The notes: a model not told the origin generated them from the letters alone. A stretch of DNA of 25,269 nucleotides from Chthonomonas sp. UBA2387 (GCA_002343445.1 DDSP01000033.1:19501-44769), one strand, 5' to 3'. Positions 1-8,962 are shown, counted from the stretch's first letter. Numbers and translations: made by a program.

Positions 1-3000
1 GCCCTCGACGCGGTCGGCAACACCGCGAACCGAACCACGACGGAGCTCTGGACCTTCCCGCAGCTCGTCGATCCGCCGATCGGTCCGATCACGATGACTC
101 CGGCGGTCCGGTTCGGACGCGTCTACTTCGGAACCGGAGGCGGTGCCGCCGTCGGCAACCGCACGTTCTACGCGATCGACGAGATCACCCAGACCCCGGA
201 CTGGACCTTCGTGGCACCGGAGCCGTTCAATACGTCGAGCCCGGCCGTCATCCCTGCAGGTGACATCAACTACACGGCCAGTCCCGGCGGACCCAGGAAC
301 GGCATGCCCAACACTGTCTTCGTCGCCTCCGTCGACAGCGTCGTAAGGGCGATCAATGCGGAAAACGGAGCCTTGATCTGGCAGACCAGCGAGCTCAACT
401 CGACCGCCGTCGCGTCGCTCACCTTCACCTACCTGCGCGTTTTCAACCAGGGCGGTCTCACCTTGAATCCGCCTGGGGCTCCGGTGATCATGGTTCCGAC
501 GATCGACGGGAACTTCAACGCGCTGTTCGCCCATTTTGTCGACCAAAACAGCAGCGGTGGCCGGTTCTGTTGGGGCTACACCACCGAAGGCGACTCCGTG
601 ATCGGGAGCATGGCCGTCGGCGGCCAGTACCCGGCGGACAACTACTGCTGGCTCTACGGCGTCGACTCGCTCGGGTACATCTATGCCTTCGAGGATGACC
701 CGGGCATCATCACGCCGGGCACGCCGCCGGGCGACCGCCGCACAACTCCCGACGATCAAGAGAGCATCGCGCCTTACGCCTCCCAAGCCCGGGTCGCCTG
801 GCTGGTGCCGAACGACTATGAGACGCTCCGGAAGCGACTCTCGCTGGGGACGCTCACCTACAACAACATCATTCAGGCGATCGCGGCTCGACCGGTCACC
901 CGGCTGAACTTCGACTACGGCGAGAGTCTGTACCTGGTCGTCTACAACGTGCCTGACCCCGCGAGCTTGACCGGGAACCTGGCCAACTACGTCAGCGAGG
1001 TTCAGCTCAACACGCCTGGAGCGGCGTCGCAGCGTCGACAGATCAGCATCCAGAAGATCCCGTCGGTGCAGGCGGGGCAGCTGGACGGGGTCGCTTTCAC
1101 CCAACTCTCGCTTCTCGGCACGGGCGGTAACGCCCTGGCCCCGGGTCGCGGGTCGATCACGGTGCGCCTGACGGTTCCGTCCGGTCGGACCCAGACCGCC
1201 AGCGTACCGCCCGCCAACTTCAATCCCAGCAACAGCTTCTCGCTCGCCAATCCGCTGGGCGTGTGGGTCAAACCGAATCCGGCCACGAACCAGACGATCG
1301 GCACGACCACCGACGCGGCTTCGCAGGAAGTGCTCAACAATGGCAACCTGGTCGGTGCGGTGAATCCGGTCGATCGCGTGCTGACCGCAGGGCTCGGACC
1401 CGACCCAAGTCAGCCGGGCGACAAGATCTCGCACGGTCAGAGCGCGGTCAACATCATGAACATCTATGACCGCAGTTGCATGGTGCTCCTCCTGGGGCCC
1501 GAGCGCGGCCTGCAGAATGTGCGCCTCCAGGTCAACGACCTTGGGTGGGTGCCCACGAACCTCCTCGACAACTACGGCGTCATCAAGCCGCTCCAACCGG
1601 CGAGCGCCTGGCCCGGACTCTATCCGAACATGGAGGAGTTCCCGAGTCAGCAGCCGAACGTGAGCCTCGACTATCCCGACATCCGCCGCGAAGGACTACG
1701 GTTCACTCGAGAGCTGTTCGGGGAGGTTGCGAACCCGATGTTCGCGGGGATCGGCCTCAATCCGCCGAAGTTTGATTCGGCCGCCCGAACGGCCTATCAG
1801 GGCGCGGGATACAACACTCAACTCAACCGCACACTCGAACGCACTGAGATTCAGGTCGACCTCGACGTGATGAAGCACCAGCCGCCGAGTCGTGCCGGCT
1901 ACAACGGTCAGCAGGTCGTCTATGTCGATGCGAACCAAGCAGGTCGGAACTTCGCCGGCGGATCGCCGACCGAAGCCTTCCGGTGGTTCAACCTGTTCGG
2001 CGACGTCGCGATCGATGAGCGGATGACGATCGGGACGCCGACCGTCGATCTCGGCTCGCTTCCGATGGGTGGCGGCTTCCTCCCGATCGCGCCGTTCAAC
2101 CTGATCTCCCCGTTCACGCCGTGGGGAAGCACCTACGAGACGTTCTTCCAGCGTTTCTCGGTCTTCAACGAAGGCAATGTGAACATGCTGAACGTGCGCC
2201 TCGCGAAGGCCACCGACCGGCTCCAGGGCCTCGGACGGTTCTATAATTCGATCCGCCTCGGCGGACCGGGCCTCCATGAACTCGCATGGCTCGACGCACC
2301 GCTTCATCTGTACAGTGACCTCGATCCGAGATTTGCGCCTGCGGCATTCAACGGCAGGGTCGTGTTCCAGAAGGCTCGACCAGGTTCGACCGCGAGCCGC
2401 TTGAACATCAATCCGATCCGGTTGCCGAACGCCAACCTGGGGGTCACGCCCACGGCGCTCGATCCCCTGCTCCTGCCGGGACCGCTGCTTCCGATCGTAA
2501 ACTTCCCGCTCGGTGATCCCAAGGTCGGCGTGACCGCCCCCATCGGGACCCCCGTCGGTTCCTACGTGCAGGACATGTGGGTCATCGAGGATCGCAACGA
2601 CGATCTGTCGGTCGGTCCCGACCCGTTGCCCGATCTCTTGAACCCGGCGCGGCCGCCGGAGCCCGCGATCTTCGAGCCGTACGCCGACCCCGGATTCGTG
2701 CTCAAGTTCACAGTCCGAGAGTCCCGACTCACGAACCTGCCCACGCCCAAGACCGCCCCGATGGTCGACAACCTCGGCCTGAGTGGCAACGAGCCGTTCC
2801 TCTGGTCGAACGCGCAGCCTTCGGGCGTGCGCAGTGGCAACGGCGGGCTGTTGTTGGCCTTCGCTTCGCCCCGCGTGACGAACGCCGGCCCCGGCTGGAA
2901 TTCGCGGCTCAAGGTCGATGCCGACAACGGCCAGCCGGAGCCATGGCGAATCTACATCGGGTCCCTCGCGGGCTCGACTCCGGCGAACTACCAGCAAGGC

Positions 3001-4761
3001 GTTCAGGAGAGCGCGCTCCGAGATCTGAACCAGTTCGTGCCGTTCAACGCGGGCCCGGCCAACGGCCGTTGGTTCCGCCACGAAGTCGGCCCGTATCCGA
3101 CCCAACCTCCCACCGATCTGTGGGCGCCGATGGGCAACACGACGATTCAGGCCGGCAGTACTCGCTACGGCAGTCCGGTGTTCCCGACGAACGGGTTCTT
3201 CAATCCGCTCGAGCCGATCGGCATCAACGGGCGCACGGCATCGCCGAGCCTCTACATGACGTTTGTCGGCGAAACCATCAAGCGGGCTCCGAACGGAGAC
3301 TCGGTGCCGGAGTCGCGCCTGTTCATCACTCAGGTGGGCATGGCGAACGACGGAACCGTGACGATCGGGAACGCCGTGCCGATGGTCTTCGACCCTGAGG
3401 TCCGAAAGACCCGCCCAAGCATGGTCCAAGTCGGCCCGACGGCGACCGTCTTCTACGGGACGAACGCCGCCGGCCTTGGTCAGATCGCCTGGAACGTCTA
3501 CAACCCGGGCAACGGTGATCCGAACGCGATCAACGGATGGAGCCCGACCCGAGCTCTCAACCTGGGCAACGCCTTCGAGTCGGTCGGTACGCCGTCCGTG
3601 AATCTCCGGCGCTACCGTCAAGGCAGTCAGTTCCAGCGGATCGATATGGTCTTCACGGCCAAGCTTCGTGGACGTTCGCAGGCAGAGGCCTGGCTTGCTC
3701 GACTTGTGGCGGATGATCAAGGTCGCCCGACGAACACTCCGATCATCAGCTTCGGCACCGCGGCGAGCCCCCGGGTCGATCCGATCACGATCGATCCCGC
3801 AACCGGTTCGTACTGGGCGCCGGGTATCCAGTGGCGCATCGACGGCAACTTTGGGACCGCGATCGATCTTCGCCAGTACACGTCGGCGGGCCTGACGTCG
3901 ATCGTCAACCAGGGTTCTCGAAAGACCGACGCATCCGGGAACGTGATCTCGTTCGACACGACCTACGGCGGCAAGGTCTACCTTGACGCCGGGAACGGTT
4001 CGATTCGGTTCACGGGGGCGATGCTGCCCAGGAACATCCAACTCGCGATCCGGTACGTGCCGACGTTCCTGCGAGTCAGTGCCGGCCAGGGTGCCAACTA
4101 CCGCGGTGCGGGGATCCTGTTCGATGAGCGGTTCATCGGAGAGTTTGGATATTGGCTCACACCAGGCCCGAACGCCAATCTCGACAACGCGGTGGCGGCG
4201 TCCGACCTCGCGCGCAGCGACCGGTTCCTCGTGAGCTATGCCCGAACTTCGGCCGACGGCTCGTCGGTGGCGCGGCCCTTCCTGCGAACGCTTCGGTTCG
4301 GGGTCCAGCTTCCCGCCGGCATCCGCACGGACAACAACGGGAATCTGCTCCGGATGAAGGTCACGGCTGCGGTGCCGCAACCTGGCGATCCGCAGATCTT
4401 CTACCAAGTCAGCCCCGCGACAGGACGCGTCTACTTCAACTCGGAATTCGAGGATCGTGACGTTCGCATCTCGTTCGAGGCCGTGAACGAGGCGGGTCAG
4501 CCGATCGGTGTCCTCACGGACGTGTACCGCGTCGACATCCTTGGCGAACTCGCCGAAACCGCGATACCGATCGAGCAAACGGCGAACGAGTCCGCGGTTT
4601 CGATGGCACTCGATCCGCTCAACTCGGCGTTCAACGATCGGAACTTCCGTCGACCCGGCCTGATCTGGCTCTTCTGGACCAGCACCCGCGCCGGCGGGCC
4701 TGATCTGTACTTCGAAACCTTGGCCCCGCGGTTTACACCGCTGCCGCCGAACCGGCCGTAA
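1..4761 (+). CDS. Giant PQQ-like beta-propeller protein, 5' end missing
   Basis: The frame is open from base 1, so the gene begins before the window; 1586 residues are visible, ending in TAA. The first ATG in frame (94) is not the true start, because the upstream residues already read like a propeller blade (ALDAVGNT...LWTFPQ). The first ~240 visible residues carry several blades of the outer-membrane-assembly/PQQ enzyme type: VYFGTGGG...YAID...WTF, VFVASVDSVVRAINAENG.LIWQT, and LYGVDSLGYIYAFEDD. The remaining ~1300 residues are rich in Asn, Pro, Gly and aromatic residues, poor in Lys and Cys, and show no membrane segment or recognisable enzyme motif, as expected of an extracellular or surface structural/binding protein. 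The end (LIWLFWTSTRAGGPDLYFET) again looks like a beta-propeller strand, so both ends may be propellers. A strong terminator follows at once. Function and ligand are unknown. A PQQ-dependent dehydrogenase is unlikely, because no cytochrome motif or metal/PQQ-pocket pattern is visible. Confidence 0.85.
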   Translation, partial: ALDAVGNTANRTTTELWTFPQLVDPPIGPITMTPAVRFGRVYFGTGGGAAVGNRTFYAIDEITQTPDWTFVAPEPFNTSSPAVIPAGDINYTASPGGPRNGMPNTVFVASVDSVVRAINAENGALIWQTSELNSTAVASLTFTYLRVFNQGGLTLNPPGAPVIMVPTIDGNFNALFAHFVDQNSSGGRFCWGYTTEGDSVIGSMAVGGQYPADNYCWLYGVDSLGYIYAFEDDPGIITPGTPPGDRRTTPDDQESIAPYASQARVAWLVPNDYETLRKRLSLGTLTYNNIIQAIAARPVTRLNFDYGESLYLVVYNVPDPASLTGNLANYVSEVQLNTPGAASQRRQISIQKIPSVQAGQLDGVAFTQLSLLGTGGNALAPGRGSITVRLTVPSGRTQTASVPPANFNPSNSFSLANPLGVWVKPNPATNQTIGTTTDAASQEVLNNGNLVGAVNPVDRVLTAGLGPDPSQPGDKISHGQSAVNIMNIYDRSCMVLLLGPERGLQNVRLQVNDLGWVPTNLLDNYGVIKPLQPASAWPGLYPNMEEFPSQQPNVSLDYPDIRREGLRFTRELFGEVANPMFAGIGLNPPKFDSAARTAYQGAGYNTQLNRTLERTEIQVDLDVMKHQPPSRAGYNGQQVVYVDANQAGRNFAGGSPTEAFRWFNLFGDVAIDERMTIGTPTVDLGSLPMGGGFLPIAPFNLISPFTPWGSTYETFFQRFSVFNEGNVNMLNVRLAKATDRLQGLGRFYNSIRLGGPGLHELAWLDAPLHLYSDLDPRFAPAAFNGRVVFQKARPGSTASRLNINPIRLPNANLGVTPTALDPLLLPGPLLPIVNFPLGDPKVGVTAPIGTPVGSYVQDMWVIEDRNDDLSVGPDPLPDLLNPARPPEPAIFEPYADPGFVLKFTVRESRLTNLPTPKTAPMVDNLGLSGNEPFLWSNAQPSGVRSGNGGLLLAFASPRVTNAGPGWNSRLKVDADNGQPEPWRIYIGSLAGSTPANYQQGVQESALRDLNQFVPFNAGPANGRWFRHEVGPYPTQPPTDLWAPMGNTTIQAGSTRYGSPVFPTNGFFNPLEPIGINGRTASPSLYMTFVGETIKRAPNGDSVPESRLFITQVGMANDGTVTIGNAVPMVFDPEVRKTRPSMVQVGPTATVFYGTNAAGLGQIAWNVYNPGNGDPNAINGWSPTRALNLGNAFESVGTPSVNLRRYRQGSQFQRIDMVFTAKLRGRSQAEAWLARLVADDQGRPTNTPIISFGTAASPRVDPITIDPATGSYWAPGIQWRIDGNFGTAIDLRQYTSAGLTSIVNQGSRKTDASGNVISFDTTYGGKVYLDAGNGSIRFTGAMLPRNIQLAIRYVPTFLRVSAGQGANYRGAGILFDERFIGEFGYWLTPGPNANLDNAVAASDLARSDRFLVSYARTSADGSSVARPFLRTLRFGVQLPAGIRTDNNGNLLRMKVTAAVPQPGDPQIFYQVSPATGRVYFNSEFEDRDVRISFEAVNEAGQPIGVLTDVYRVDILGELAETAIPIEQTANESAVSMALDPLNSAFNDRNFRRPGLIWLFWTSTRAGGPDLYFETLAPRFTPLPPNRP

Positions 4762-4770
4762 GGCCGAGGT

Positions 4771-4804
4771 GACGGCCCCGGGTGCATTCGCACCCGGGGC
4801 CGTC
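4771..4804 (+). terminator. Rho-independent-type terminator after the giant propeller gene
   Basis: A perfect 15-bp inverted repeat (4771-4785 with 4790-4804; left arm GACGGCCCCGGGTGC) encloses an ATTC loop, starting 9 nt after the TAA stop. The following T-tract is weak (TGCTGTTTGCC), so termination efficiency is inferred from the very stable stem. It also rules out the GTG-initiated N-terminal extension of the next gene, which would have to be translated from inside this hairpin. Confidence 0.8.
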
Positions 4805-4846
4805 TGCTGTTTGCCCACGCCCGCTAGGGCATGTCAAAGTGAGGAG

Positions 4847-6106
4847 ATGCGCGTTTGCACCGTGATCGCCCTTTTCGCAGCCTGCTTCGGCGTCCTCGCC
4901 CAAGATCGGACGCTGGTGTCGGCGGACAAGGTCGGCAGCCTCAGCCGGGCCCAGGCTCGGGAAGCGATCCAGGCGTTGCCGCTTGCCGGAACCCAGGCAC
5001 CTGACCCGGTCGCGTGGGTCGATTGGTACCGCGTCAAGTATCGGAGCACGGACGTGCAAGGCAAATCCGTCGTGCTCAGCGGGATGATCGCGGTGCCCCT
5101 CCAGAAGACGCCGCAGGGCTACGCCGTCTACATGCACGGGACGACCGCGGACAAGAACGCCGTCCCGTCGCGGATCGCCCCGAACTTCGTTGCGAGCGGC
5201 GAGGGCTGGGCGGCGTTGCTGCTCCTAGCCGCCGGGGGTTACGTGCTCGCCGCACCGGACTACCTGGGCTTGGGAGATGGCCCCGGCGTACATCCGTACC
5301 CGAACGGGCCCCTCAACGCCCCGTCCGGCGTCGACATCCTGCGCGCGGCCAAGGAGCTGGTGGTGGACCTCCACCGCAAGCCGGGGACCAAGCTGGTCGT
5401 AGCGGGCTACTCGGAGGGAGGACTGAATGCCGCGTGGCTCACGCGAATCCTCCAGGACCACCCCGATCCCTCGATGCGACCGACCGCGTCCGCACCGATG
5501 GCCGGCCCCTATGACCTGATGGGGGCGCAGATGCGATCGATCCTCTCCCGTCGCGTGAACGTGCTCGATGTCGCCGCGCGGGTCTTCTTGATTTCGCTCA
5601 CCGGCTATTCGATCGCCTATGCGACCCAGGACGCCCCGATCACGGATATCTTCATCCCCGCGTTTGCGACCAAGGTCGATGAGCTCCTGAAGACCGGCTA
5701 CGTCGAGAACGAGACCCTCGCCAAAGAGCTCTACCTTTCGGCCGCGAAGAGCGATCCCTTTTGGGCGGGGGCGGTGCTCACGGGCACGTTCCGTGACGCG
5801 ATCCGGTCTGGCAATGCCGACAACCGGGCCGTAAAGCGACTACTCGACTCGGTGATCCTCGACTGGACGCCTCAGTCCCCACTGCTTTTCCTGGGCCTGG
5901 CGAACGACAACGTCGTCGTCTTCGAGAACACGAAGGTCGCGCTTCGAGCGATGCGCGCCAAGGGCCTCGGGCCGGACCGGGTACGGCTGTGGCCGTTACC
6001 GAATCGCGGCTTGAATCACCTCGACGGCCACGCGGTCGCCTTGGTCGCGGCACGCCGGTTCTTCGACGGCGGTTTTGCGGCCCTCCCGCCGCTGCCCGAT
6101 CCGTAG
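4847..6106 (+). CDS. Secreted alpha/beta-hydrolase, secretory lipase-like
   Basis: 419 residues from ATG 4847. This start gives a classical signal peptide (MRVCTVIALFAACFGVLAQ) and follows GAGGAG; the longer GTG-started frame at 4769 runs back through the terminator and is rejected. The fold signature is clear: oxyanion-loop region YMHGTTADKN, the family-typical DYLGLGDGPG.HPY segment, nucleophile elbow GYSEGG with Ser189, candidate acid Asp354 in GLANDNVV, and catalytic His391 in LNHLDGH. This combination matches the secretory lipase/LIP group (PF03583-like) of ester hydrolases, which act outside the cytoplasm on acyl esters. The exact substrate cannot be read from the sequence; lipase, feruloyl- or other carboxylesterase are all possible. 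It stands alone on this strand, between the terminator of the preceding gene and the HDOD gene 64 nt downstream. Confidence 0.86.
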   Translation: MRVCTVIALFAACFGVLAQDRTLVSADKVGSLSRAQAREAIQALPLAGTQAPDPVAWVDWYRVKYRSTDVQGKSVVLSGMIAVPLQKTPQGYAVYMHGTTADKNAVPSRIAPNFVASGEGWAALLLLAAGGYVLAAPDYLGLGDGPGVHPYPNGPLNAPSGVDILRAAKELVVDLHRKPGTKLVVAGYSEGGLNAAWLTRILQDHPDPSMRPTASAPMAGPYDLMGAQMRSILSRRVNVLDVAARVFLISLTGYSIAYATQDAPITDIFIPAFATKVDELLKTGYVENETLAKELYLSAAKSDPFWAGAVLTGTFRDAIRSGNADNRAVKRLLDSVILDWTPQSPLLFLGLANDNVVVFENTKVALRAMRAKGLGPDRVRLWPLPNRGLNHLDGHAVALVAARRFFDGGFAALPPLPDP

Positions 6107-6170
6107 AGCAGGCAAGCGTGCGGGGAGATCGTCGGAGTCCGGTGTGGAATCTGACGTCCGGAGCTGGTGG

Positions 6171-7028
6171 ATGTCGGCATTACCTATCGATTCGAGCAAT
6201 CCTGCGATGACGGCGCTGCTTGCCAAGAGCGGCGAGATCGCCGTCCTGCCCCACGTCGTCTACCGGATCTTGGAGATGACCGATTCGACCGACGCGGCGG
6301 CGAGCCAAGTCGAGGCCGCAATCACGATCGACCCGGGCTTTTCGGCGCGGCTCCTTACCCAGGCGAACTCGGCCTATTACGGTCTTCCGCGCAAGGTCAC
6401 GTCGATCCGCGAAGCAGTGACCTACCTTGGATTTCGGGCGGTACGTCAACTCGCGATGACCGTCGGGGTGTTCGATCTCTTCGTCGGCAAGAACGATGAG
6501 GAGTCCCTGCGTCGTCGATCGTGGTGGCGGCACTCGGTGGACACCGCGGTCGTGGCCCGATACCTGGCCCAGAAGCTCGGATTGGGCCGGCCGGATGAGT
6601 CGTACACGTCGGGTTTGCTTCATTACATCGGCAAGACGGTGCTCGATCGTTTCAATCCCGACGCCTACGGGAACGTGGTGGTCGCCGAACGTCTATGTGG
6701 CGACGATCGCCTCGCCGAAATGCGGGTCTATGGATGCGATCACGTCGAGGTCGCGATGGCCGTGGCCATGAAGTGGGGCTTCCCCGAGTCGCTGATCATG
6801 GGCATGAACTACCTGGATCCACCGGAAGAAGGCGACGTATTTGCGCCGCTCCGCACGAGCGTCTTTCTCGCCGATCGCATCGCCAATGCCGTCAGGAGCG
6901 GAAGCCAGGACTTCGACCTGATCCCGATCGGGGGCTGGGCTGCCTCGTCGCTGAACCTGGCCGACGATACCCTGCTCGAACTGATTCAAGAGAGCACGCG
7001 GCTCGTCGCGGACGCGGCTAAGTCCTAA
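6171..7028 (+). CDS. HDOD-domain signalling protein
   Basis: 285 residues. ATG 6171 is preferred because GGAG lies 7 nt upstream (6160-6163); the frame is open further upstream (TTG 6077 region) but that part overlaps the hydrolase end and is not family-like. Residues ~20-220 form an HDOD domain (PF08668): LPHVVYRILEMT, DPGFSARLLTQANSAYYGLP, TSIREAVTYLGFRAVRQLAM, WRHSVDTAVVARYLA, and LLHYIGKTVLD. HDOD proteins are HD-superfamily relatives that usually lack hydrolase activity and act in bacterial signalling (motility, stress, cyclic-di-GMP-linked regulation), often as stand-alone adaptors. No GGDEF, EAL or receiver domain is attached. It overlaps the end of the convergent YkvA-like gene by 11 nt, so there is no room for a dedicated terminator between them. 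Partner and output are unknown. Confidence 0.88.
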   Translation: MSALPIDSSNPAMTALLAKSGEIAVLPHVVYRILEMTDSTDAAASQVEAAITIDPGFSARLLTQANSAYYGLPRKVTSIREAVTYLGFRAVRQLAMTVGVFDLFVGKNDEESLRRRSWWRHSVDTAVVARYLAQKLGLGRPDESYTSGLLHYIGKTVLDRFNPDAYGNVVVAERLCGDDRLAEMRVYGCDHVEVAMAVAMKWGFPESLIMGMNYLDPPEEGDVFAPLRTSVFLADRIANAVRSGSQDFDLIPIGGWAASSLNLADDTLLELIQESTRLVADAAKS

Positions 7029-7254
7029 CCGGAAGGCGTGCGCGGCGAGCCTTTGCGCGCTCAGCCGCCTTGAGCGACCATGCGACTCCGGCCAGCAGGA
7101 TGAAGGCATCGTCGGTCCAGCCGATGAACGGGACCAAATCAGGGAGCGCATCCAGCGGCATCACCGTGTAGGCGATCGGAAGCAGGGCCAAGAGCTTGAG
7201 GAAACCCGGCACTTCCGGATCGCGGAACAGCTTCAGCCAGCGGAATACCATCAT
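7018..7254 (-). CDS. YkvA family (DUF1232) small membrane protein
   Basis: 78 residues from the ATGATG at 7249-7254. A longer frame extends upstream to 7611 but reads through the end of the neighbouring hypothetical gene and has no family similarity, so the short form is chosen; GTG 7257 is an equally possible start. The core LLALLPIAYTVMPLDALPD followed by LVPFIGWTDDAFIL is the DUF1232/YkvA signature: a hydrophobic helix, a conserved P.D..PD turn, then G..DD. Proteins of this family are small, membrane-associated and functionally uncharacterised. It lies 34 nt after the stop of the last gene of the unknown trio, so it may be its fourth cistron. No convincing ribosome binding site is visible, which leaves the exact start uncertain. 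Confidence 0.78.
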   Translation of the reverse strand: MMVFRWLKLFRDPEVPGFLKLLALLPIAYTVMPLDALPDLVPFIGWTDDAFILLAGVAWSLKAAERAKARRARLPVRT

Positions 7255-7288
7255 CACAACCGTCGTACGTTCATGTGCAGACTCGGTT

Positions 7289-7711
7289 TCAGGCGAGTGG
7301 GTCCTTTGGATGAACAACGAGCACCGCGATCCGTGAAAGCCCAAGCCGAATCTCGGTCTCTTTGGCCGGGTCTTCCTCGGGTCCGATGCCAGCGTGGGAG
7401 CGATTATGGGGCAACGGCTCGTGCAGAAGAGACGTCTTGAGGGCCCGGACTTGACCGACAACGAGGGACACCACTCCATTCTCCGCCGGTACTGTCGCCC
7501 TAAACCTGCACTCGGTTTGGGTCGAGTACTTTGACCAGTCGCACGAGATACGGCGAGGACCACCGATTCCATTGTCCCGATAGCGAAACGCACCCTTGCT
7601 GATCGCTCCACCGCCCTCGTCGAGGATGTTCTGGTGGACTCGGATGAAGACCGTGTCAGCGTCCGGCACCGACTCGATCGGCCACGCAGCCTCTATTGAC
7701 TCAGCATCCAC
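7289..7711 (-). CDS. Uncharacterised protein, third gene of an unknown trio
   Basis: 140 residues from GTG 7711, overlapping the end of the preceding gene by 19 nt, with a G-rich ribosome-binding-like stretch (GGGGGG) 8-13 nt upstream. No membrane segment or signal peptide is seen. Notable blocks are VFIRVHQN (21-28), SKGAF (38-42), ISCDWSKYST (55-64) and a His/Pro-rich HEPLPHNRSHAGIGP (97-111). From memory, similar DWxKYS-type proteins recur beside NWDGxG-type proteins in unrelated bacteria, but I know of no assigned function. The clustering of Cys57, Asp58, Trp59, Lys61 and of His97, His102, His106 in short blocks looks like a conserved surface or active site; this is inference. The opposite strand also has open frames here, but they lack motifs and coupled start sites. 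Confidence 0.72.
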   Translation of the reverse strand: MDAESIEAAWPIESVPDADTVFIRVHQNILDEGGGAISKGAFRYRDNGIGGPRRISCDWSKYSTQTECRFRATVPAENGVVSLVVGQVRALKTSLLHEPLPHNRSHAGIGPEEDPAKETEIRLGLSRIAVLVVHPKDPLA

Positions 7712-8289
7712 TCGAACAACCCCCCGTTCTCGCGTTCGGGATCAAGTGTTCCGCGGCTTGTCGAGCCGTCTATCCGACGCATGGCATAGGTCACGGGACC
7801 GTCTTTTGGGAAATTGACGAGCACGTCCACGCTCCCGGTCGACCAATCGACATCAAAGCTCCCGTCAGGACCTGGGCCGATCTTCGGGGTCGGAGCGCCA
7901 GGAGCTAGCTCCTTATCGAGTCGTTTGAGGAACCTCCCGACCCTCTCCCAAAGGGACTCCGAAAAACCCGGACTGCCCTCGCCATCCCAGTTATCTCCCC
8001 ACGCAAGAAACCTTCTTGCCCTTTCGATCTCCTCGGCCATCGGTGTAGGCGCGTACAACTGTGATCGTCGGGTCTCGCGAGTGAACCCCTCGAGGAGTTC
8101 TTGTGCCAACTTCGAGGAGGCATCCTCCCTCCAAACAAGGAGAGTCGCCATTAGGGCCTGCCATGTGGCGCGTTCGTCGCGTGGAGGCTCCGGAGACCAC
8201 CATTCCTCTTGCCCACGGGTTTGGAGGCTCTCCAAGCCTCTCACGGGTCGATATTCGTCGTTGGTTCTGTCCGCAATCAACTTAGGCAC
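7693..8289 (-). CDS. Uncharacterised NWDGEG-motif protein, second gene of an unknown trio
   Basis: 198 residues from GTG 8289. GGAGG lies 3 nt upstream inside the end of the previous gene, and the two frames overlap by 8 nt, indicating translational coupling. The N-terminal ~85 residues are polar and helical. The recognisable part is RFLAWGDNWDGEGSPGFS (93-110), then a helix (ERVGRFLKRL), then PKIGPGPDGSFDVDWSTGSVDVLVNF (135-160, split here: PKIGPGPDG, SFDVDW). I recall this arrangement (NWDGxGxP, a helix, then P.I.P.pDG...W) as a common bacterial hypothetical-protein family without known function. Cytosolic; no enzyme motif is visible. Position between two further unknown genes suggests one complex or pathway. 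Confidence 0.75.
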   Translation of the reverse strand: MPKLIADRTNDEYRPVRGLESLQTRGQEEWWSPEPPRDERATWQALMATLLVWREDASSKLAQELLEGFTRETRRSQLYAPTPMAEEIERARRFLAWGDNWDGEGSPGFSESLWERVGRFLKRLDKELAPGAPTPKIGPGPDGSFDVDWSTGSVDVLVNFPKDGPVTYAMRRIDGSTSRGTLDPERENGGLFEWMLSQ

Positions 8290-8962
8290 GATCCTCCGGA
8301 GTCAAATCGGCAATGCGGGCACCTTCGAGTGTTCCGCGGATCACGGCTGCTTTCGCCCTGGCTCGGTTGAGATGGTCTACAAGCTGAACGATATCGTTTT
8401 CGTCGAGTCGGATATGCACGTCTTTGATCCGGCCGTCTTGGTCGGTGATGGTCAGGACTAGCATGTGTGCAACCACCGCGCCCAGCACATCAGCCGCTTC
8501 GGCATTGAAGACGAACCGTACGTCGGAGAGCGTTCGTGACGAGTTGAGGAGGCTCCCGTAGTCAGCCGCGAGGATCGCAGCTCTCGCCATTACAAACAAG
8601 GGCGTGTCGGCGGAGATGGCGGTGACAACGAGCCCCGCCCGGTCGGACCAGTTGTTCGGATCCCAAGTTGGGAGCTGCCGTTCAAGAAACTGGGCCACAC
8701 CGTCCAGGAGCTCTGTGGGGGAGGAGAATCCGCGTTGCCAGACCGTCGACAACTGAAAGAAGAGCCTCGTGACCTCCCTTCGCTCGTTGGCCGCGAGGCC
8801 GTCGCTGTCAGGCAGCGAATGGACGAACGCGGACAAGGATCTTTGGGGAGTCGACGCCAAGATACTCTCGACCAACTTCGCGAGGGCCGCACGTTGCACA
8901 CGGATGAGAGTCTCGAATCTCTCAAGATCCTGCTTTGGGACTTGAATCATTGAGTTCGGCAA
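8282..8962 (-). CDS. Uncharacterised protein, first gene of an unknown trio
   Basis: 226 residues from TTG 8962 (GGAG 8967-8970, 4 nt spacing), or 222 from ATG 8950 where the same GGAG is 16 nt away; the TTG is slightly preferred. The N-terminal half is helical with charged heptad-like stretches (QDLERFETLIRVQRAALAKLVESI). The C-terminal half has a compact alpha/beta pattern: VRFVFNAEAADVLGAVVAHMLVLTITDQDG followed by a basic helix (LNRARAKAAVIRG). A candidate -10 (TATTCT, complement of 8983-8988) lies just upstream, so the trio may have its own promoter with a very short leader. No signal peptide, membrane helix or catalytic motif is visible. I do not recognise the family. The region looks slightly less GC-rich than the flanking isomerase gene, which could mean later acquisition, though this was not computed. 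Confidence 0.7.
   Translation of the reverse strand: MPNSMIQVPKQDLERFETLIRVQRAALAKLVESILASTPQRSLSAFVHSLPDSDGLAANERREVTRLFFQLSTVWQRGFSSPTELLDGVAQFLERQLPTWDPNNWSDRAGLVVTAISADTPLFVMARAAILAADYGSLLNSSRTLSDVRFVFNAEAADVLGAVVAHMLVLTITDQDGRIKDVHIRLDENDIVQLVDHLNRARAKAAVIRGTLEGARIADLTPEDRA

Noticed and set aside
1696..4818. 1040-residue open frame on the minus strand
   Set aside because: Antisense shadow of the giant propeller gene: extremely Arg-rich, no motifs, crosses the terminator, and typical of high-GC antisense frames.
7018..7611. 197-residue version of the YkvA-like protein
   Set aside because: The extra N-terminal sequence overlaps the neighbouring coding gene in another frame and has no family similarity.
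7814..8461. 215-residue plus-strand open frame across the unknown trio
   Set aside because: Lacks a ribosome binding site and motifs; the minus strand shows coupled starts and family-like motif blocks.
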